A stretch of 64,000 nucleotides of DNA from Azolla caroliniana (GCA_043228905.1 JBHGNT010000017.1:16802001-16866000), one strand, 5' to 3'; counted from the first letter of the stretch, positions 44,419 to 55,384 are shown. The notes: generated by a model not told the origin, from the letters alone. Program-made: numbers and translations.

Positions 44419-45253
44419 TTATTGCCCGAATGCCGATTTCTCTCTGGAAAGTGTTAGATGTACATCTTCTAACTTTTGTAGCACTTTCTCGCAATCACGA
44501 ATATGGTCGACTACGAACTGTCGGCATCCTCGATCATCCTTAGTCTCATCTTTTTCTTCCACCGCGCATCCTTTCATCGGAATGTCATCTAGGAACGGCA
44601 TCGTTATCTCTGGAATGCAGTCTCGAAGCACCTTGTTCATTGCATTCATCATATGTGCGACCGAGTTTGTCACGCCTTGTGGAAGCGTACACATCCGGAC
44701 TAATCTTATCGGTGTCTGCATGGTAGTGATGTCTCGGCTCTCCACGACTAGTTGGAATTGGTCATACCCCAAGTATAGTCTCCGATGGAGTATATCGCAC
44801 GACCGGCAATGCTTCCGCAAATTCGTCCACTACCAGACCGACTCTGGAGTTCCGAATCGTGACCTTGTTCACCGGTTGCAAGTCATGGATAAATCGGAGT
44901 GACCCATTCTTCTTCAGAACCGTAAACCATCGATTTGAGTATGGAGCGTTTGATGGCTCTAGAATCCCCATCGCCACCTTCTCCTTGAGCAAGTCGATGA
45001 TTTTGGAAATATACGCCCGCGGCACCGGAATCGGTTTCAGGTTCCATGACACATGGTCAATCATGAAGATCACCATCGACTCCACTATCTTCGGATCAAC
45101 GCACCCTATCTCCTTCGATGTGAATGCAAATGCTTTCCCATGTTGTTCCAACATCCCACGGAATCGTTCTTCTTCATTTTGTGAAAGGAAACCACCTGCA
45201 CCGATCCAAAGTTTCTTCCGGGTCTCATCCGTGAAGGCATGTCCGATATCCAT
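44419..45253 (-). pseudogene. gypsy 2 reverse transcriptase
   Basis: 'VPRAYISKIIDLLKEKVAMG', 'SNRWFTVLKKNGSLRFIHDL', a frameshift near 44790, then 'GYDQFQLVVESRDITTMQTP' and the active site PFLDDIPMKG (about 44575-44605). The 'CEKVLQKLEDVHLTLSREKS' block follows. FLDD in place of YxDD is common in Ty3 relatives. Confidence 0.8.
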
Positions 45254-45283
45254 GGACTTCCGAAGTGTCGGATCCCCCGAGAC

Positions 45284-46265
45284 TTATTTCCTCTTTTGTT
45301 CGCTATCGGCGGGTAACGGTCCCGCGGCCGGTTTCACTTTCTTCTCCACGGTTTTGTATTTCGTACTTACCATTGCTTCTTCTTTGCGGAGCACATCCGG
45401 CCCCATTTTCACAATGATCTCGTACATCTCGACTGATTCCACCGGGACTACCCGGTCTCCCTGGCTTGTATCTTCCGCGAGCTCTTCAAGCTGTTGTAGC
45501 TTGCTCCCATAGAACATTTCTTCGACTATCCCCACGATTTCTTCGTCTTCTTTTTTTATTGATGCCGACCGTAACTTATCCTCCACTTTTCGGTATTCTT
45601 TCTTCATTCCTCCGGTTACGGCTGTGTACGTAGATGCCCCATCTGGACCGATTCGTACTTGTCTTGCTCCGAGAATTTTCTTCCTGTGTGGGGTATCAGG
45701 GCTTCTCGGACTATCACTTCCCCACTCCGTAACAGTTTGTTCTAAAAATCCATTCTTGTTTGGGACAAGAGCTCTCTCTTGTTCCTTTCATGATTTGCCG
45801 GCACAATTAGGAACTGGATGGATTTCTCTCCGCTTTGGCTCCGAATTCGTGTGAAAGTCGCAACACCTTTGTCTCCATCCGTGAAAACGTGATAAAGGGT
45901 TGCCTGAGGATCATGGAATGTGAGACCTTGTCTTGTAAGAAGAAATTTTGGTCGATCTCGACATCCCCGATCTTCACCGTCACATCCGGACAAGCCGCAA
46001 ATAGATCTTCCGTTGCTTTAGTGGCTGCCCGGATCTTCCATCCATGGTTAGTGTTTATAGGCCACTTCCCCTTCCAGTAGAACTCCTTGGACATCAAATT
46101 GATCTCCGATCCGTGATCAATCAATGCTAGCACGGGCTCTTTGATGTTGCCTATTTGGACCAGAGTCTCCGTGGTTGCACGTGGCCAGTGTGGCTTTGTG
46201 TAGTGGGAGTTCGGAATCTCGTCCTCCACTTTAGTGCCATTCATTAAAACAGTATTTGCATTCAC
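45284..46265 (-). pseudogene. gypsy 2 protease and linker
   Basis: Protease with LALIDHGSEINLMSKEF (about 46135-46085); the D-H-G triad is normal for this lineage as I remember it. Then 'ACPDVTVKIGDVEIDQNFF' and a second block 'MILRQPFITFSRMETKVL'. Frame changes near 45800 and 45640; the linker ends before RT at 45253. Confidence 0.7.
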
Positions 46266-46277
46266 CCTTGGAGCATT

Positions 46278-47727
46278 TTACTCCGTATTTTGTCTTTTTC
46301 TCTTCACGAGATCCACAAGAAGATCGTGGAACTCCTTCTTCGCTATTTCGAGTAGTTCCCGAAGTGAAAATTCTACCTGGCTATCAAGGATTCTCTCCTT
46401 GAACACCTTTTTCAAGTTTGTTTGTTGTTCGATGTCTGAGGCGAGCTTGAATGCCGGAATCGTCTTTTCTTTTCCCTTCCCACCAGAGTTCCAGCTTTCC
46501 GGTGTCTTTAATGGTTTGGCCGCATCATCCATGCGCTGTCGTTTTTCATCCATATACACTTCATGCAATTGACATAGTGCATGTACACTATTCTTATCTA
46601 CGGGGCACTCCCATCCTGTAGCTTCCCGAATACATTCTGCGGCGCTTCAGATTTCATCATGGTCGGCTTTCTTCGAAGTTTCTAGCACTTCCGGCCAAAA
46701 AGACGCCTTTGTTGCAGATGACTCCCCCACATGTATTCCCGTGGTTGTTGCATATTTGTTTTACGCCGCGATCGGAGTGGCTTCCGAGAATCCATCAAGT
46801 GATTCCGATTCCCCTTGTAGTAGATAAGATCCCGTCGTAGCGCCTCCTTGTGCTCGTCGCAATCTCTCCGATCATGTTCGGTGCTATCGCACCATATGCA
46901 TCGATGGACCATGTACTTGGAACTTGTGGGACGGTCTTCCGTCTTCTTCACCATCGCGATTTTCATATTCTCCATCTCCTTCAGCAATTGCTCCACCGTG
47001 GTTGCGTCGATTCCCTTCTCGGTCGTAGTCTCCCGAGCCCAAAGTTGATGGTCTTCCGATCTGGATCTCGGTTTCGGAATCGGTTCCCAAACCCTCTGTT
47101 CTTCATTGGCAAGCCATTGCCCCCTCTTTGTGTATCGTGCGATGATATCCCGCACGCTTTCCCATGTTTCGGTGAGGCCACTCTCGGTAGTCGTGTCCTC
47201 TAGAAGCACTCCAAGATCCTTTCGGTCCTGGACGTCTACGGCTCGTAAGAACATGATAACTTTGTCCGGTGCGAGGATAGCTTGATCTCTCGCAGACAAC
47301 CTCCTGAACCGACTTTCGAATGCCGAAAACACATCGAGGACCTTCATCCCCTTGTCCGGCGTTCCACCCAATCCTGGAATCCTCTCCGCGTTGCCTTGGA
47401 GGAGTCCTCGATAACGAACGTGTTCTTTAGCGCTTCTTCAAATGCTTCTCACGTCGGATTTTGTTGTCGTAGCCCGTGGATACTTGCTTGAAGCTCGTCA
47501 GTAGCTATCTGGTTGAAGGATGTCACTTGCAGTCCTTCTGAAATTCCACACCGTATCATTTCCGCCTTGTAGTCCCGAAGATAGCGTGATACGTCCTTTC
47601 CGTTGAATTGCCCGATCGGTTGCACGAGCCACTCTACTGCCGCCGCTATCTCTGACATCGCACGTTGTTCTTGAAGCATCCGCTCGAACATCATCATCAT
47701 GTTGTTAGCCTCCGGTTGATTTTCCAT
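46278..47727 (-). pseudogene. gypsy 2 gag with CCHC knuckle
   Basis: ATG at 47727 (MENQPEANNMMM). 'QFNGKDVSRYLRDYKAEMIR', a frameshift near 47450, 'FSAFESRFRRLSARDQAIL', 'DKVIMFLRAVDVQDRKDLG' (homologous to E and G), knuckle CIWCDSTEHDRRDC at about 46905-46865. After a break at about 46682 a further frame (46568-46278) leads to protease. Confidence 0.75.
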
Positions 47728-47745
47728 CTCCTTGCCACCCGTGTT

Positions 47746-47761
47746 CACGTTGGGTTCACCA
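47746..47761 (-). other. primer-binding site of gypsy 2
   Basis: The minus strand reads TGGTGAACCCAACGTG, nine bases inside the 5' LTR. It differs by one base from the element E site and begins TGG as tRNA-CCA pairing requires. Which tRNA it matches is not known to me. Confidence 0.65.
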
Positions 47762-47770
47762 CTTGTGTTG

Positions 47771-48429
47771 TGCCTTTCGGCGCTGGATCGTTTGCGTGAG
47801 TCGGGTGGGAACCGCTGGGGTTTTGGACTAGGAGAAAGAAGAATATGAGATAATGTTAGTTAGGAAGAGATTGTAAGAAGAAGATACGAAACTCATGAAT
47901 CCCACGAGTATAATGTATTAATGAGCAATTAGATTGTAAGAGAGAATTAGATGGTAAAATCGTGAATCCCACGAATATTTTGTATTAAATCAATCCTTCT
48001 AAAGAAAATCAACAACCTCTATACATCTTTCTCTCTTCCTTATGTAGTGTTGGAAGAGTCTAAGTTTATCACATGCAAGCATATTGCTTTTCCTAACTTT
48101 AGTTTTCATGCACATTGCATGTGCATGACTAGCTTTCTATCCCATCTTTTCTTTTAACTCGAGTGTGTATGCATGAATAACTTTTTGTACCATGCATATC
48201 TTGAATATTTACATGGGATAAAGTTTAGTATAACTTTTAAGATTCATAGTATGCAAGTATAGTGGTAAGGTTGGGGTTTGTTTACATGGAGGTATAGGGT
48301 TTGAATCCTGCCCTATGCACGTAATAAATATTATTAATATTTTATTTTATTTATTTATTTATTATACGTACTCTAAATCGGATATAGTGTTTTACATATT
48401 TCACATAGTGTGTAATTCACACTACGACA
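47771..48429 (-). repeat. 5' LTR of gypsy 2
   Basis: 659 bp; very similar to the 3' LTR, with many of the differences being C/T or G/A. It has one fewer gtgtgaattacacac copy. Confidence 0.9.
48245..48320 (+). repeat. tRNA-like module, copy 6 (in 5' LTR of gypsy 2)
   Basis: aagtatagtggtaagg and agggtttgaatcctg, then ccctatgcacgtaata. Same place and orientation as copy 5, showing the module moves as part of the LTR. Confidence 0.7.
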
Positions 48430-49738
48430 TCACGGATGACACCGAAATAAGAATAGAAGCCGAGGATCGGCTCACGCAGATGTTCGAAGACAACGCAACT
48501 ACGACACAACTGAGTGGACCGCAGGAACCCCCAAGTGATAAAAGCACATTTCGGCCAAGTCCAAAGCTAGACAAAGGCAAGGCGAACATGCAGGAATACG
48601 GAGATCATTTCGATCTTGACAACGAGTTCGAAGGCCTTGACATTCACACGGACGACGTGAAGAAACCTCTAGAATCTGCAAACGACAAGCCACGCCAATC
48701 TACGTGTGAGAAGAACACCATAAACTGCTACGACTATGACGAGTACTTAGTGTATCATTACGACTTCATGATGAAGGTAGTGTCAGTACAAGAGCCAGAA
48801 ACACTTTTTGAAGCCGTGAAGGATCCGCGATGGGTTAATGCAATGAATGAGGAAATGGAAGTGTTATGTAAAAACGAGACATGGGATCTTGTTCCTAATC
48901 TCCAGAACAAGAAACCGATTGACTGTAGGTGGATTTACAAAGTGAAACATAATGCCAACGGCTTTGTAAATCGCTTCAAAGGCATGGCTCATTGCAAAAG
49001 GATATGTGCAAACACACGGTGTAGACTACGAAGAGACCTTTGCCCCAATGGCAAAGATGACCACAGTACGAACTGTAATTGCACTCGCTGTAGCGAAAGG
49101 GTGGCACCTCCACTAGATGGACGTGAAAAACGCCTTCCTCCAAGGAGAGCTAAAAGAAGAAGTGTATATGATACAACCACCCGGATTCGAATCGCGTAAA
49201 CATTTGCATGCCATATGGCAACTCAAGAAGCCACTTTACAGCCTCAAACAAGCACCGCGTGGTTGGAATTCGAAGATCACGCAGTATCTTCATCAAGTGG
49301 ATTTCGGATGTCAAAACCCGACACTTCCCTGTACATCCGAAACGAGTCGGATAGCCCAATAATCATCATCTTGTACGTGGATGATTTGGTGATCGGAGGA
49401 AAGGATCTCACCAAGGTTAACAAAGTTAAATCACTTCTTTCTGGTAGATTCGAAATGAAAGACCTGCATGAACTTCATTACTTCGTAGGTATTAAAGAAT
49501 TCGGATACCAGTCGGGATAATGATCTCACAACGGCACTATGTCGTCAACTTACTGTACAAATTCAGAGTGACAGAGTGCAAACCTGTGACCACCCCTCTT
49601 GATCACAATATCAAGATTGATGCCAGTTCCAGCACGGCCGAGACTGAACCGACTCAGTATCGCCAACTGATCGGTAGCTTGATCTATCTCACTATTACGC
49701 GACCTGACCTAAGTTATTTGGTCGGCCTACTTAGCTAA
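48430..49738 (+). pseudogene. copia H reverse transcriptase
   Basis: Acidic linker, then 'EAVKDPRWVNAMNEEMEVL', 'DCRWIYKVKHNANGFVNRFK', frameshifts near 48985 and 49110, '[20 protein letters not shown]', a frameshift near 49300. The active site is LYVDDLVIGGKD (about 49373-49408). Then 'VNLLYKFRVTECKPVTTPLD' with a stop near 49518. Confidence 0.8.
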
Positions 49739-49741
49739 TTC

Positions 49742-50280
49742 ATGCAGAATCCGCGTAACCTTCATCATGATTGTGCTCAGAGGATACTATGGTATGTCAG
49801 TATGACAATGGATCACGACATCTTATATAAGTCGAATACGACTGTTCGACTCGGAGGGTACACAGACGCGGACTGGGCAGGATACAAAGCAGATAGACGA
49901 TCCACATCCGGATTCTTCTTCTCCCTGGGCAACAGAAAGATCACATGGAGCAGCAAGAAACAACCCACAGTCGCACTGTCGAGCACAAAAGTAGAATACA
50001 AGGGTGCGGCAGTCGCCGCATGTGAAGTCGTATTGCTTAAGTGCGTACTGAAGGATCTGGGCGTTCCCATCAAAGATCCAATACACTTGTACTGTGACAA
50101 CATGAGCAGTATCTACTTGGTGCGCAACCCTGTATTTCACACGCGGACCAAACACATCGAAGTGCACTACCACTTCATCCGCGAGTGCGTACAGGCCGGA
50201 GAAATCGATCGCCAACATATCAACACGCACCTCTAGGTTGCAGATATATTTACGAAGGCCTTAGGAGTAGACAAACTCGG
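49742..50280 (+). pseudogene. copia H RNase H
   Basis: [18 protein letters not shown] (about 49860-49910), SSTKVEYKG (about 49980) where Glu of the usual STEAEY is Lys, CDNMSSIYLV and [20 protein letters not shown] at about 50234 precedes 'VADIFTKALGVDKLGQF'. A purine tract caggggga lies at 50328, but the LTR begins only at 50407. Confidence 0.75.
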
Positions 50281-50406
50281 GCAATTTGCATCGGATCTTG
50301 GTCTCATGCTGCCTACATTGCTGAGCTTCAGGGGGAGTACGCACAATACGCAGATATGTACGTTGAACTTCAAACCGAACAAATGGAAATTGTGTTCGAA
50401 GGGGCG

Positions 50407-50707
50407 TGTTGACAATGAAACTCAACTTCCCGTAGGAATAGGTTCACAGTAGCCCATGGACATACCAGGCTAGTTTTGTAAATAGTAGAAAGGGCGCTTG
50501 CCCTAGCTTGGTTGGTATATAAACCAACTCATTGTAACTTAGTTACTGTTGAAAGTCTCAAGTAATATACAATTTGATTATCTCTGTCTTGAGCTCTCTC
50601 ACACACACACACACACTCTCTCTCTCTATGTTGCTACACACACACACACACACATAGTCTCTCATCTTTCGCTGCATTGCAATAACCACAGAATCAATTT
50701 CTTAACA
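50407..50707 (+). repeat. 3' LTR of copia H
   Basis: 301 bp, tgttgacaat... to ...tttcttaaca, followed by the duplicated tcctt. Longer CA/CT runs than the 5' LTR. Confidence 0.9.
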
Positions 50708-50805
50708 TCCTTGTTAGATTTTGTGATCACATCTTTTAGATCCACTTGGCCTACTTGGCCCTTGTCTTCCCTTGTTGTGCTTCTCTTTGGCTCTTTGTTG
50801 CAATC

Positions 50806-51215
50806 TGTTGAGAGACAAGCTCAACATTCGGTGCGTAATCGGGTGCGTAACCTAGTGCTTAAACCGAGTGCGTAAAACCGTGCACACAATAGGTTGTAGC
50901 GGTGCGTAAACCGCAAGGCCGTTAGAAAGATATTCCTCAAAAGGAATAATTTTGGGAGTGAGTGTAGTGGCTCATTTATGAGCGTCAAGTACTGTCAGTA
51001 CTTTTGTCAGCCCGATTGTCAGGGCTTGTATATAAGGTGCTCACTGAGCACGAAGCATGTACAGATTGAGTATTATTTGAATTCAGTTTTTCACTCTCAG
51101 TCTCTCCCTCTCCATCTCCCTCTCTGCGTTTTCTATGTTCTACCGAACTGTCTTATTCCTCCGAACTGTGTACTTTGTGTTTCGCATATGCTTCCGCACA
51201 ACGTATTCTTTTACA
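50806..51215 (+). repeat. solo LTR of a copia C relative, inside element E
   Basis: tgttgagagacaagctcaac... to ...cttttaca (410 bp) with a perfect target duplication caatc (50801-50805, 51216-51220). Related to the copia C LTR (ggaggccgtt, gagcac, tataaggtgctc blocks). Left by recombination between two LTRs. Confidence 0.9.
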
Positions 51216-52777
51216 CAATCATCAGCTTTCGTCGTTGTGCTTCATTTGGACTCTTCATCGTACACACCGACTTCATCCTTTGCTTCCTTGGAGCCACCTT
51301 CTGTCTCTTGGGTCTCACGTTGGTTCCCAGATGCAACTGCCCAAGTCTCTAGAACATCTATGAAGGAATTACTATCTTGATCATCGTTTTGCTTTGTCAT
51401 GTTGTCTATAGTCATCTCCTTGACTATCTCTCTGTCCCACGCATCACTTTCGGCCCTTGCTTCATCGTCGCCACTGTCCTTCTCTCAGGTCTTACATGGT
51501 TAATGCCCAAGTCTCTCAAACGAGTGTAGAAGGATCTATATGTTTTAGTAGTTTGTCTTTGTCGTACTAGCTTTAGCCGCTTCCACCTTACGGTTGTTCG
51601 CATTGGCTTTGATCTTTACTTCTTCACCGCCACCTTCCATCTCTTGGGTCTTACATCGGTTAATGCCCAAGTCTCAAGAACTTTTGTGGGGAAAGTCTCT
51701 TCATGATCGCCATCTAACCTCTTTGGCTTGACGTCTCCCTCTTCTTCGCACGTGTTAGCTTCGGCCTTCACTTCCTCGCCACCACCTTCCGTCTCTTGGG
51801 TCTCACATTCGCTTTTCGGCGGAACTGCCCAAGTCTCTACAACAAGTGTGGAGAAATTCTCGACACGACCATCCGCCATTGACTTGTCCATAGCCACCTC
51901 TGATTCGATGTCATTTTGCATGACTATCTCCTCAATCATGTCGGCCTCACACTTTTTATCTTCCTTGATCATGCAAGCTTTGCTCATGCTTGCACCTTCA
52001 TCACATGGTGTTTCAGACATGATGCGTGTTCCGAAACATTTGTCCTTGCTTAAAGTGACATTCGCCACCCTTGATTCATTGGTTTCATTCTTCATCATTG
52101 TTTCTTTGCAAGATGAGAAGGCGTCTTGTTCCACACCTTCTCCCGTGGTGTTGTCGTACCGAACTTGGGCCTTCGTATTGGCCATATCATTACTCCACTT
52201 ATGTTGGGAGGTCTCTTCTTCCTTGATAACCATTTTAATCGGTTTTGGTTCCATTTTAAGATTCTCTTTGGACTCGACTTGCACCTTTAAATTCTCATAT
52301 GCCTTGTTTATGAAGGCCTCTATTTCGAGTACCATAGAACCTTCCCTCTTCAAGCTCTTTTCTTTAGGTGGTAGTTTGTAGTTGCTTCCTGTCCTCCTTT
52401 CACCATCCCTCATGGGTTGTGTTGTTGTCGATGAAAACCTCATCCTCCTCTTATCGTGTAGTCAACATTCTCTTTCCACTTTCACCCAATCCTCGGTGAG
52501 GCCATTTGCACCATCGTCATCCTCAAGTTGGATTCCAATGGCCTTCCTTTCCTTCAGATCTATCGATTTCACGAACATTAGGACTTTATCCACCCCCACC
52601 AGTCTTTGATCCCGCTCCGAGAGTTGTGTAAAGCGACACTCAAACTCAACGAAAGCATTCATGACACTTTGGTGGGTCTTTAATGATGATACCCATTGGT
52701 CAAACTGGTATAGGCTGCATCTCTTCGGCTCTTTGTATCTATATGCCTCAATGAGATATCCTCCTACTGCCACCTTT
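51216..52777 (-). pseudogene. element E gag-like ORF with degenerate C-terminal repeats
   Basis: From about 52773: 'FVEFECRFTQLSERDQRLVG', 'DKVLMFVKSIDLKERKAI', 'DDDGANGLTEDWVKVERE', homologous to gypsy 2 gag and G. A TGA/TAG near 52460, then a 275-codon open stretch (52443-51616), Lys/Glu rich. It ends in a repeated motif of the form ETWA...TQETEGGGEEVK. The motif recurs, decayed, near 51800, 51640, 51490 and 51290. No ATG was found upstream of the first stretch. Likely structural, but the repeat part is unknown to me. Confidence 0.6.
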
Positions 52778-52793
52778 CACGTCGGGTTCACCA
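52778..52793 (-). other. primer-binding site of element E
   Basis: The minus strand reads TGGTGAACCCGACGTG, four bases from the 5' LTR; 15 of 16 bases are shared with gypsy 2. Confidence 0.65.
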
Positions 52794-52797
52794 AAGA

Positions 52798-53851
52798 TGT
52801 CATGAAAATACGACGAGGACACGTGAACTTGAGGCAGAACCCCAGGGCCTACTACCAGAGGATATCAAATTCGTGCGTTTTTGTATTAAGAATAACCGAT
52901 ATGACAAAGTTTGATAAATTTTATTAGTAAAGAAAGAGAAAAATTACAATCTATCCCAAGATTGGGATTATAAAAGTTTAGGAATTATGAGGCTTCGATA
53001 AGAAAAAAAATAGGGTTAGGGTGCTTCTGTATGGAAATTTAGGGTTAAACATGAGATATGGCTTCCATAAGGAAAATTAGGGTTATATGAGAGATATGGC
53101 TTTGATCCCAAAAATTAGGGTTTTAGTCTCCTTGAGGGGATAGAACTCTTAAGAAAACAAAGATTCCTAGTTCTGTCCCCGCCGATAGACATGCATGAAG
53201 GAACTTCAGTTTGCATCTCAATTTCCATTGCATGCATCTCACATGGTGTTTCCTTTAGTTCCATGGCGTCCACATGACCTTTACTTTATGAATGCCCTCC
53301 AATTTCAGTTGCATGCGTCCACTTCAATCGGTTGCCAACTCCATCCAGTTCCGAGCTTCATCCGGTCACCGGTTGCTGGTTTTGTCCGGTTACCGATTCC
53401 ATCCAGTTACCAGTTTTGTCCAGTCATTGGTTCCACCCGGTCGTCGGTTTCTGGCTCCATTGAACTGCTAGGTCCGTCCGGTTGTTGGTTGCTAGTTCCG
53501 GTTCCGTCACCGGTTCCGACAACTTAGCCACATCCATCCATCTAGACAAAGTGGCCCAAGTTCAACCATTCCTTTTGTGCTCTCAAGACATAGATAAAAA
53601 CTAATGGTTTTCAATCTACTTATATAGGTGGATCCTAAAGTTTCCTATTTATGTGGGATATCTCACAATTTTGTTTCCTCTTCTTCTCAAACTTTACACA
53701 CACATAACTTGATACTTGTTTATCCGTTTCATGTGTAGTAAAATGCGTTATGAAGCTCTTAAAGACATCTATCTTTCCATATCAAACCACTAAGCTAACC
53801 TTCAGTAATTATTTTACTAGTTTTTATATCGTGTGTGAAAACCACATAACA
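52798..53851 (-). repeat. 5' LTR of element E
   Basis: 1054 bp, TGTTATGTGG... to ...TTTTCATGACA on the minus strand; shorter GGTTCCGG-type region (about 53335-53525) than the other LTR. Confidence 0.8.
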
Positions 53852-53872
53852 CCGCCAGCGGCGCCAAATAGA

Positions 53873-54587
53873 TGTGTAGGATCTTGTATCGATGGAGTTA
53901 ACTCCCCAATGTCATTCACGGAGTTTGGACCAGCGTATAGCCTTTTGATGGCGAATCGGGCGGAGATGGTTTTCGGACACCTCCGAGCCTCACACTCACT
54001 TAACGCTTAATAGATGATTAGCATGATATTTTTCTCACTCTCTCAAGCTCACTGTCATAGACATTAGGGTAATGAATGTAGACAATAAGAGTAATGAATA
54101 TGTTATTAACCCTCTTTGCTAAGTGGTCTAGCACCAACAAGGAAGAGACATTATTGTTCTCTAGCTAAACACCTCACTAATCTCTCTTATGCTTAAAGGT
54201 TATAAGGAGGAGAGGAAGCTCTAGCTCTTAATCAATAGGGAGATCTTTACAAATGGAAGAACCCTTACAAAGCCACCACCATGTGGTTTATATAGCATTC
54301 ACATTTAGGGTATGGACCTTTCACACTTGGATGTCCTTTAGCCCTCTTTCTTGTTGCCATTCCCTCTTCGTAGCTCCTTTAGCCATACTATGTCCTTTTT
54401 TATGCGCTCTTCTTCACGACTATTTGTGGTGCAGTCCATGAGCTTAACATGTACTTTCTTCACAATGAAAGTCTTCCATTAAGTTCATTTTCTTTTTTGA
54501 TGCTAACAACAATTGACCTTGTAAGACGTTCTAGTTAAATCAAATCAATTACTCTCAAGCCATTGGGGAAAATAGGTGTATCACACA
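53873..54587 (-). repeat. candidate LTR L
   Basis: Ends TGTGTAGGATC/GTATCACACA form a short terminal inverted repeat. On the minus strand the sequence beyond its end reads TTTGGCGCCGCTGGCGG, which looks like a TGGCGCC-type primer-binding site. No second copy in the window, so this is tentative. Confidence 0.4.
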
Positions 54588-54929
54588 CTGAAGACACATA
54601 TCTTGATATCAAGAGTTGTTTTAATCAGAACGCCTAAAGTTTCGGCATGTAAAACAATCCCTACCTTAGATTGAAACTCGAGGGTTCTATAGGCTTGGAG
54701 GGTTTTGACATGTAAAACCTTCCATCCTAATAGCTTGGTATGCTTGGGTTGAAACTACCTTAGTATGATTGACCTTGGGTTAATTGGTCTTCCCCCCTAA
54801 TTAGAGATAATTTTCCTTTCCCCTAATCGACCTTCCCCGAAATTAGCTTTCATACTACTACCTTGAGTTTATTGGCCGCCCCCCTAAATAGTGTTCTACA
54901 GATAAGAATATGTGTGTATTTACGTATAG
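54588..54929. other. unassigned spacer
   Basis: No gene seen. Repeated ggcatgtaaaac / gacatgtaaaac blocks and several ccccctaat stretches. Confidence 0.3.
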
Positions 54930-55384
54930 TTGTATTCTTTTGAGAGTGTGAGGAAGAGAGAAATCTTGTACATTAATGTGGGGTATCTACTTGTGAATAA
55001 GATATATGTTGACGATATGCTCAATGTATGGAGCAATCGAGTAGAGATCGGAAAACTAATGCGGAACCTTCACAACAAGTTCGCGATGAAGGAAGTCGGA
55101 CAAGCCGAACACATACTAGGCATGTGAATCGAGCGAAATCGGAAGACAAAGACTCTTCAGCTCTCCCAGTCCGACTAAATTCGAAAGGTGTTGAGGTGCT
55201 TTAATATGGAGAACACGAAGCCAGCATCGACTACGCTACCGACATTGTTCAGACTATCGGACAAAGACTCTCCTTCAACAGATGAGGATAGAAAGCTCAT
55301 TGGAAAGATACCCTACGCATCGGCGGTAGGAAGTATCATGTACACTATGGTGGCGACCCGGCCTGACCTTGCATATGCCATAGA
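54930..55384 (+). pseudogene. copia reverse transcriptase C-terminal fragment (element K)
   Basis: IYVDDMLNVW (about 54999-55030, YVDD active site), 'KFAMKEVGQAEHILGM', 'GKIPYASAVGSIMYTMVATRPD' and 'LAYAIDVM'. Stops at 55126 (TGA for CGA) and near 55176. Only this part of a copia element is present; LTR A begins right after 'DVM'. Distinct from C, F and H. Confidence 0.75.

Larger units (their letters stand above)
38164..48429 (-). mobile_element. Ty3/gypsy element 2 (fungal-like lineage), inserted in copia H
   Basis: 5' LTR 47771-48429, PBS 47746-47761, then gag, PR, RT, RNase H, IN and 3' LTR 38164-38836, all on the minus strand. RNase H is interrupted by element J (40673-43985). Flanks tatcg/tcacg match poorly, but the copia frame is continuous across it. 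No chromodomain seen. Frameshifts separate gag and parts of pol. Gag, protease (DHGSE), RT (FLDDIP) and IN wording resemble Ty3 elements I know from fungi. Confidence 0.85.
30644..50707 (+). mobile_element. Ty1/copia element H, interrupted by two Ty3 elements
   Basis: LTRs 30644-30930 and 50407-50707; perfect target duplication tcctt at 30639-30643 and 50708-50712. PBS tggtatcagagc at 30931. Copia parts: gag and PR 31052-32227, end of integrase 37838-38163, and RT-RNase H 48430-50260. They are separated by gypsy B (32228-37837) and gypsy 2 (38164-48429). Most of the integrase is missing at the gypsy B junctions. Confidence 0.9.
24117..53851 (-). mobile_element. element E: large-LTR non-autonomous Ty3-like element, host of the nested stack
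   Basis: Minus-strand element with 5' LTR 52798-53851 and 3' LTR 24117-25436. The primer-binding site is 52778-52793 and a purine-rich tract borders the 3' LTR. Removing copia F, copia H and the solo copia LTR with their target duplications leaves a continuous interior of only ~2.1 kb (25437-25868, 30613-30643, 50713-50805, 51221-52797). It carries a gag-like ORF, and no PR, RT or IN is seen. Flanks cccgg and ccgcc do not form a clean target duplication. Confidence 0.7.

Noticed and set aside
38159-48434. Clean target duplication for gypsy 2
   Set aside because: tatcg and tcacg agree only in part; the insertion is supported by the copia frame on both sides.
24112-53856. Target duplication for element E
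   Set aside because: Flanking bases cccgg and ccgcc do not match; I rely on LTR pairing, PBS and PPT instead.
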